64,000 nucleotides of DNA. Source: Anastrepha obliqua. Its lineage: Eukaryota; Arthropoda; Insecta; Diptera; Tephritidae. The stretch lies in NCBI RefSeq assembly GCF_027943255.1, contig NC_072893.1:64202001-64266000 (forward strand), in the 5' to 3' direction. How positions within the stretch are numbered: position 1 is the first letter of the stretch; each line of letters begins with the position of its first letter. Shown piece by piece: positions 57,440 through 64,000 of the stretch. The notes beneath the pieces are model-generated. The model was not told the DNA's origin, did not search any database, and saw only the letters and a program-made list of their open reading frames with translations. Made by a program: the position numbers and the translations under genes.

Positions 57440-58260
57440 TGTGTACATCTATACCAGTCAGCTTTTTGAGGTTTTCAAAAAGCGGTTTAACATCCTCGCC
57501 TTCCAAAGGGCAGAGGAAGTGGAAGGTAGTTTCCTTTTTCTCCAGTTGATTAGAACCATGACAGCCCTGAAGAACTATTGGCTGCCTGCTCTCCTATGGA
57601 CCACAAGCCAGTTATCATTGCCGTGAGTCTGCAGGCATCCCTTTATTTCATATTTGCCAATATTAACGTTTATTTGTGGCTGGAGGTGGCCAAAATGTTC
57701 TGCTAACCTTGCATGTCGTCTGGTCTCTCCATCGAAAATCAGCGATTCGGAGGTATTTGAAGAAAATTACATTCTTGATTACACTCATTGATGTGAATAC
57801 CGATTCTACAAGAATGTTATTCTCGCCAGTTCGCCTGGTTTTTCATTTCCTTCAATATTCCGATGTCGTCGGGCCCAGCTTAAAGCAACGTTATGGTTTA
57901 CACTCTATGTGATAAGGCTATTTCTGCTTTGTTTCACCAATGCAGAGGCTGTTGTTGCCGAATCCAGTATCTGGATTGTAGCCTAGCTAGAAAGGATAGC
58001 GATATTGTCTTTAAAAGAGATGTCTGCGATTAGTACTCTACAACATTCCTCCATTAGCCTGAAAGGCACTGTAAGTATTAGGAAGACACACCGATTTTTC
58101 AATTCTAAGTGTATGAAAATATATACCAGCTCTCAGACCACAAACCATTTTGTAACCATTTGTGCAGACTGTAGTGTCGAAGTTGTTTAGTGGAAGTCTC
58201 CTTATGTACCCTTTATGTAATCGGAAGTGTTCCCAATATGTATTCTCATCCTTTTCCAAA
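57440..58260 (-). pseudogene. LINE RNase H and C-terminal fragment, minus strand
   Basis: Read from 58260, the minus strand gives CTNGYKMVCGLRAGIYFHTL then RIEKSVCLPNTYSAFQANGG, which corresponds to the YTDGSKM..G.GAGI and RLPN..SVFQAE start of RNase H. After breaks it gives WARRHRNIEGNEKPGELARI (the WVPGHxNIxGNExADELAR end), then KGCLQTHGNDNW and FHFLCPLEGEDV near 57500. It is an R1/jockey-like LINE 3' fragment with several stops. Confidence 0.75.
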
Positions 58261-58519
58261 ACTATTTTCTGTATCTGCGGACATTTTTTTAAGAAATTAT
58301 ACCAATATCTATACGCCTAGTTCCCTTTAGATAATTTTTTCAATAGTTTCAGAGTAGTTTCATTTTAGTACTGCCTGTCTACTTTCAATTCAATTGGTCG
58401 AAAACTTCATTTTAGGTACTCAAGCCCCAAAATCTTATTGTGTTACTAATGAAGTCTGCCTTTACTTATATCTTAGCCACGAAAATCTCCGAACCAATGG
58501 GCAAATGGGTTAACGACCT

Positions 58520-59240
58520 CCAGGCTGAAATTCAGGCAATTTCAATATCTGCAAGAAAAAATCACTGAGGGGCAACTTATCTCTATACACGGACAGTCAA
58601 GCTACATTAAAAGAACTAGCTTCACCTTCTGTGGAATCGAAGCTAGTATACGAATGCTTTAGCAATCTTAACCAACTTAGTGCAACAAATAAAATTGTAA
58701 TTTGGTGGGTTCTGGGCCACCTTGGAATTAAAGTAATGGCATAGCTTCTGAGCTCACTAGGGCGGGGTCGACATCAGATTTTCACGGTCCAAAACCATAC
58801 TGGATCAGTTGGACAGAAACTAAATGTAGGATAAAAAGTTGGGAGAATACTCTAAGAATTACTCATTGGGAAGTCACACAAGAACTCCGCCAAGCCAAAA
58901 GTTTATAAGACGTTTTACCTACAATAGAGAACTGCATAACATGCGTAAAGCGGACATTAGGAAAATGGCAGGTTTTCTGACAGGTCAGTGTTACATAAAT
59001 TACCTCTCTCAACAATTCCCATTAGTAATGAGACAGAATTTAGACTCTGTCTGGAGAATAATGAAACTACAGAGCATCTCTTGTGCATTAACTTGACAGA
59101 GACAAGGCTCTTTCATCGAGATCAAACGGATCCGAATGAAATTAAGAATGCTCCTGCTGCACATATTCTGAAATTTGTCCGCAAGGCAAAGGAAAGGCTT
59201 TCAGCGAATTCTCAGTCTGAGCCAGGAAACATCTAGGTTA
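58520..59240 (+). pseudogene. LINE RNase H and C-terminal fragment, plus strand
   Basis: The plus strand reads NDLQAEIQAISISARKNH, a stop, then GNLSLYTDSQATLKELASPS and NKIVIWWVLGHLGIKVMA, followed by RRFTYNRELHNMRKADIRKM and AGFLTGQCYINYLS. In a further frame it gives SNETEFRLCLENNETTEHLL and CINLTETRLF. The YTDSQAxLxxL, VLGHxGI and C..C...EHLLC features belong to the RNase H and zinc-knuckle-like tail of LINEs. The first Cys of the knuckle is Phe here. Several shifts and stops make it dead. Confidence 0.8.
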
Positions 59241-60192
59241 AATAGAACCTGATCTAAAACATTTAAAGGCTATTTAATGGCACAGTACAGATACTAAAAT
59301 TATTACTATTATTATATCTTACCCATCCAGACCTCAGCTAATAGTACAAATTTTAAAATTTTCAATCATGCCAATTGTTTGTATGGACCTAAAATATAAT
59401 ATAAAAAGGTGGCGTCAAACTTTTTTTTATAAAACTTCGTTTTTCGACCCTCAATCCAGATTTGGCGGTTAAATTCAAACTTCTGAGTATGCAATTTTTT
59501 TCTGCTTAACTGCATCTCGAGTTTCAGCTATGCCACGAAAAAGTAAATAAGTTTCACTGAAGCGCAGTGCTATTATTGTTAGGCATACAGCGCCACAACC
59601 TTCATATCTATTTTGTCTCCTTCAATGATATATAGAATGCCATTTATATCTGCTTTGAAATTCGTGGTTAGAAGTAGTGCGAAGAGGTAATGGGAAATTA
59701 AAAAAAGAGATAATTTGAATGGTGGAATGGCTACATAGTATATTCCTTTCCCTACTGAAATCGGGGTAGTGGCTTTTAGTCTCAGTGAAGAGTTTCCCTC
59801 TTAGTCCATGGTAATTAAACTGAACTTCTTTTCACTAACTCAGATTTTCCCTACTGGGTTCTACATTTTCTCATATGCTAGTGCAACTAAGTATTTATGT
59901 AATCAATTACAATTCTGACAATACTTTTTTATAAGGAATACTTTTCAAGCTTCCGAGCATTTATGTAAAGGTTCCTAAGAATATATACACCTACACCTTC
60001 ATACGCTTGCATGTGTTTGTGTTTCATTTGTAAAATGCAATTTTCAGGTAACCTCTTGTGAGTGCATTCCTCATACAATAGCATTGAATCTAGGGAATGC
60101 AGGAATTATTTTTATACTAAAGATGAAAATTTGCGAAATTTTATGAAAGGAATTTTAATACAATATGTAGATACATACAGCAGTGCAAATAA
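59241..60192. other. intron, no feature seen
   Basis: A+T-rich unique sequence without recognisable coding or terminal repeats. Confidence 0.5.
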
Positions 60193-60615
60193 ATGAGAAC
60201 GAATATGAAAAATGAGTGTGCTTTCTTTGAGAAATACCCAACAAGTAGTGGTAATTTTTTTTTTATTTTTTCAAAAATAGTTTACAACGGAAATATTTGT
60301 ACATTTTATTTTATGATATATGAAGTATTAAAAATTTATGTAATTAATATGTTACTGAAAAGCGTTCCGCTGTATGGCGCAACTATGTGGGGATACCTCC
60401 AAAGACTGTTGATCAGAGTTTTTGGCTACTTTACAAGTGCAGCTCTTAACTCCCCTGTTGGTCATGTAGACTTTCACAAAAAAAATTCCAATGAGACAGC
60501 ATTAGGACAAATTTGCAGGTGCTTGCTTTATCGGTACATTCAATTCACTTTTTATATACATATGTACTTAAGAAACCTTATAGGGGTGCTTTGGACTGTG
60601 ATTTTTGTGGCATAA
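60193..60615 (+). other. unassigned open frame, possible LINE remnant
   Basis: A 140-codon open frame contains SVPLYGATMWGYLQRLLIRV, which faintly resembles the S.LLYGAP.W segment after the reverse transcriptase in LINEs. The rest, rich in Phe, Tyr and Asn, matches nothing I know. I do not call it a gene. Confidence 0.25.
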
Positions 60616-60832
60616 TTAATTGTCTGTATAATAAATCTTGTCAGACAAAATGTTGCCTTTGCAATAATTCCTTTTGAGTAATATTTTTGGAGTGAAACTT
60701 CTTAGGCGTCGATGGACGAGCGAGAATGGAGAGTAAAATTTCAAGGCCATGCAACGTTTTGGGCATTTTCGTTCCGCGAGAGAGGAAAAGGATATAACGT
60801 AGAGGAAAAGGAGAGAGGGAGCTATACATTAT

Positions 60833-61098
60833 ACATATCGCACTTGTTACGTTAAACCGTAACAACTCAAAAAGAAAAGGAAAAGAGTAATCACTCAAAA
60901 ATTGGTTATTTTAGCGCAACTACTAAACAAATAAGAATGAAACAACCGTTATATTGTTTTTAATGATATTTTCGTGCAATTACATATTTTTCCCTTGTAA
61001 TACCTATATTATTAATATTTACGGAAACAGTTTTTCGTCTCTACTGAAAATGTTCAGATTTTGAGTTGTTACGCTTTAACGTAACAAGTGCGATATGT
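60833..61098. mobile_element. foldback element with 40 bp arms
   Basis: ACATATCGCACTTGTTACGT plus 20 further bases at 60833-60872 reappear inverted at 61059-61098 with one mismatch, around a 186 bp loop. Each arm contains its own near-palindrome (GTTACGTTAAACCGTAAC). This looks like a small foldback or MITE insertion. A target duplication is not clear. Confidence 0.65.
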
Positions 61099-63509
61099 TA
61101 GATACACTTTAGGCTCTTTTTCCTGAGTTTTTATTTGTGGTTGCTAATTTCTAGTGAGAAATAACACTGCCTACTTTTTGGCGCTTGTTTGTTGATGCAA
61201 ATTTGTAGGAAATATATTTTTGGTGCCTACTTCTTGGCGTTATATTTCCTTGGTGCCTACTGTTTGGGGCGTTTTTTGGACTCAATGTTTTTGGCTTTTT
61301 TTTGTGCCTTTTTTTGCGCTTCTTTCTGTTTCCTGGCTAGTGCTTGTGCGTACTATAAAGTGCTATCCACTCCGGCGTCGGATTTATTGGTATTGTCTTG
61401 CGGTAATTTGTGCCGTTGCTGCGGTCCTGGAATCGCTGCGTTTGTGCGTGTGATAAACGCTCGAAGTAGTGCTCGTTGTTGCCACGGTTTTTGTCCGGCG
61501 TTTACCTAAACCGGTCGACCCTTCTCCGTTGTTTGTAAATTTTACCCATTTGTATTCTCTGCAAATGTTGTGAATTTATTTAGATACATATTCTTTCTCT
61601 CTCGGGTCTCTCCCTCTTTCTTTGTCTGCCTTGAAAGTTTCACTTCTGTTATGTGTACTACGCTACACGCACTTTTGTTTTTTTAACCCCGGGTTGAGTC
61701 TTAATTGCCGTCATTTGCTATACCTTATAATATCATCTGGTGATCTAATTTTGTTTATGTTCAACTGATACTTATAACTTTGATGGCACTTTATCGCCAT
61801 AGCGGATTGCGCCTTCTTTCATTTTGAATTCATCCTTAAGGCGAAATAAAACATTTTGAATCATAGTTGAATTCCATTAATTCCACTACTATATTTTCTG
61901 TTTCCTTGCATGGTCTTAAAACATTCTATATAAAGTAGATTTTGCAACTCTTTTAGAATGATTTACCCTAAATTTTTTGGCACGCTTTGTTATTACAATA
62001 ACAATGGAAAAATTATTATTAGTGTTTGAAAATTCTATTGATGCTTTCCGAAATGTTATCCATGATGATCAACACACTTTTGCATTCGTTTGAATCAATT
62101 TTCGAAGCACTTTGTCCAGTTGCGTATCCAGCGTGTTTTTAAATTGTGTGGGATCTAACGCGAGCACAACTTTTTTACCACAAGATGGTCATGAAAAATC
62201 TTATAGGTATATAAAAAACAACGTTCGTACTATTAAAATTCTCTGCCAAATTTTAAAAGCACTTACCCCAATTTTCGGTCGTAATAAACGTCTCACCTGA
62301 CAGGCTGTGTATTCTATCTTCGTATTGGAAATAAATTCGTATTAACTTGTTCACTATTTAATACCACTAACTAAACATACCAGTCCAAGTACTGAAAATA
62401 TCGCAGCCATAAATAGTTCAGCTCAAAATGATCCAAATCAAGAAATTCATTCCGATCACAGGTACTAGGAATCTCTTAGCCGAAATTGTTACAAAGGGAG
62501 CTGATTTTTCATCAGTCAACTCTGGTCAGTGTGTGGATATTCCTTTATTTTCACAAAAGCTCTGAATCATGTCGGTATACATCGCGCAGGTCAACAATTG
62601 CTGGACCTCGGAACTAAAACGAACTGTCCTAGAATGGATGGAAACAAAACTATATCCTTCATCCACCTCAACCCAACCTCCTTTAGTACAGTAGGGCAAT
62701 GCCTAATGGAAACACTTCTGTCGTAACTGCATGAGCGAGGATGTGGCGAGTGGTGAAGACTTAAACTCTTACTTCTTTGGATGGCTGACAGACTTAGAAT
62801 CCGCAGGCATCTAAAATATTTCAATTTTAATTAGAAATTCACTACATTGGGAATTTCATGCGAAAACTGGCGCTTCAATAGGTGGTATCGCAAGGTACGA
62901 CGTCCAGGCCAAAGTGTGGCGATCATTTGAGGTACCTAAACATCTTCGATCGCTCTCTGCAAAAGTTACATTATTCTGACCATATTAAAAGGCGTCAAGT
63001 AAAAGTTTTATTAGACCCAATTCAGACATGGACATTTTTATTGCTATGTCTCGGCTAAGCACGGCAACTCCACTTGCTATTGCTTTTTTTTTTTTTGTTG
63101 CAAAGTATTTACCTTTTGTTTTCATTTTACATCGAGAACAACGAGGACACAAAGCGTGTCGCCCGAATAGGGGTGAATTGCTACCCATCTCCTTCCCCAG
63201 TCGGTTTGTGGCAAAAAAAATTTAACCTGGCTGGGTATAGTCATAACTTAGTATGTTATATAATTGCGCCCGGAAGTATTCTGTAAAAAATGTTAACATT
63301 TCTAATGCGAGTACTGTTATCTTAACATTTCTGTTAACATCACTGTTAACTTAACATTTTCTCTTAGGGCAGCAAAGCCAGAATTAAGGTTTTGTGGAAA
63401 TGAGCTATCAGAGTGATTTACGCCAAGTGATAACAGTATTTTGGACATTGTCGTCGATTTTTCTAAAAATTGGGATATTTGTAGACTTGAGTATATCATA
63501 CTGAAAAAA
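61099..63509. other. intron, no gene assigned
   Basis: 61189-61509 has a 106-codon open frame beside a direct repeat TTGGTGCCTACT (61220 and 61250). Its Cys/Phe/Leu composition and lack of a recognisable family argue against a gene. 62529-62830 holds overlapping frames on both strands that may be decayed LINE sequence, but no motif is clear. The T-rich stretch at 63087-63100 and the AACATTT repeats near 63295-63360 are simple sequence. Confidence 0.4.
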
Positions 63510-63620
63510 ATTATAATATTGAGATTTATTCAATGTTGAAATTTTGTTTTAGTTTTTTTAAAGAGAAATATCTTCGGTTATTTTTGACATTTTTAAACCT
63601 TTTTTCAATGTAAAATTAAA
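63510..63620 (-). repeat. inverted third copy of the 2.5-2.9 kb repeat
   Basis: The minus strand reads AAAATAACCGAAGATATTTC, then a stretch ending AATTTCAACATTGAATAAAT, matching the copies at 2510-2660 and 2745-2905. Confidence 0.6.
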
Positions 63621-64000
63621 ATACTTTTTTTAGAAGAATAAATATTTTTTTTTTATATAAATTTAATTAATTTTTTTTTTAACAAAAATAAAATAATTTT
63701 TTTTTTCTTTTTCTAGAAGAATAAATATTTTTTTTAATTCAAATTTGATTAAATTTAAAAAAAAAAAAAAAAAAATAAATATTTTTTTTTAACAAAAATA
63801 AAATAAATTATTTTTTAACAAAAATAAAATAAAATTTTTTTTTTTAACAAAAATAATTAAATTTTTTTGCCAGAAGTTTTTGGGGAAAACATTGCTTTTT
63901 GTCAGTACTGAAAAGCATTTCTCCTTATATTTTTCATTATTGGCTGAGACTATCTCACTAATCGCTGAAAGTTTCATAGTGGAACTCCCATAACTAATAT
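63621..64000. repeat. A/T homopolymer-rich region at window end
   Basis: Units like TTTTTTTAACAAAAATAAAATAA repeat between 63660 and 63860. The last 140 bases are unique. Confidence 0.6.

Noticed and set aside
61189..61509. 106-codon Cys/Phe-rich frame, considered as a small secreted or membrane protein
   Set aside because: It has no convincing signal peptide boundary, no family, a direct repeat within it, and a competing frame on the same strand.
1..64000. Search for tRNA, rRNA, snRNA, CRISPR or bacterial-type operons
   Set aside because: None seen. The only tRNA-like sequences are SINE heads, and the window is clearly a eukaryotic intron-rich gene.

Overview
The window is an A+T-rich piece of an insect nuclear genome, most likely a higher fly and plausibly a tephritid. 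The evidence is the conserved coding exons, the intron sizes and the mix of mariner, Tc1, piggyBac-type, SINE and non-LTR elements. I see one host protein gene: the middle of the plus-strand rugose (rg) gene, the fly orthologue of neurobeachin (NBEA; a BEACH-family scaffold and protein kinase A anchoring protein). Ten conserved exons can be placed to the base from splice sites, reading phase and similarity to neurobeachin as I remember it. They are 9346-9598, 11080-11222, 11318-11508, 12144-12334, 15274-17811, 23948-24315, 26234-26548, 27261-27368, 31062-31209 and 56137-56246. Together they are 4365 nt, exactly 1455 codons, with every phase matching. An eleventh exon at 33603-34850 (416 codons, Gln/His/Asn/Gly-rich) fits the same phase and can be skipped without changing the frame, so I infer an optional cassette exon. 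The N-terminal exons lie left of the window. The PH-BEACH-WD40 exons lie to the right.

Layout. 1-9345 is the end of an upstream intron, with A+T-rich degenerate repeats, LINE fragments and a decayed DD41D transposon. 9346-31209 carries nine exons separated by introns of 95 bp to 6.1 kb. These introns hold a 1.27 kb ATGAAT/ATGAGT hexamer array, two non-autonomous DNA transposons, a Tc1 fragment, LINE and mariner fragments, and a minisatellite. 31210-56136 is a giant intron, split by the cassette exon. Before that exon lies a degenerate ATTACC hexamer array. After it come 21.3 kb filled with transposons: an intact mariner with a 348-codon transposase, a MITE interrupted by another mariner, a piggyBac-type MITE, tRNA-derived SINEs, DD41D copies and satellite arrays. 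56247-64000 is the next intron, with two head-to-head LINE RNase H fragments and a foldback element.

How the parts work together. The conserved exons encode the alpha-solenoid part of neurobeachin. They are interrupted by a long disordered insert in the 15.3-17.8 kb exon that carries about five candidate amphipathic helices of the kind that bind PKA regulatory subunits. The remaining DNA is non-coding intron shaped by successive transposon insertions, and several insertion orders can be read directly from nesting. Organism and family names are from memory of the families. No database search was run.
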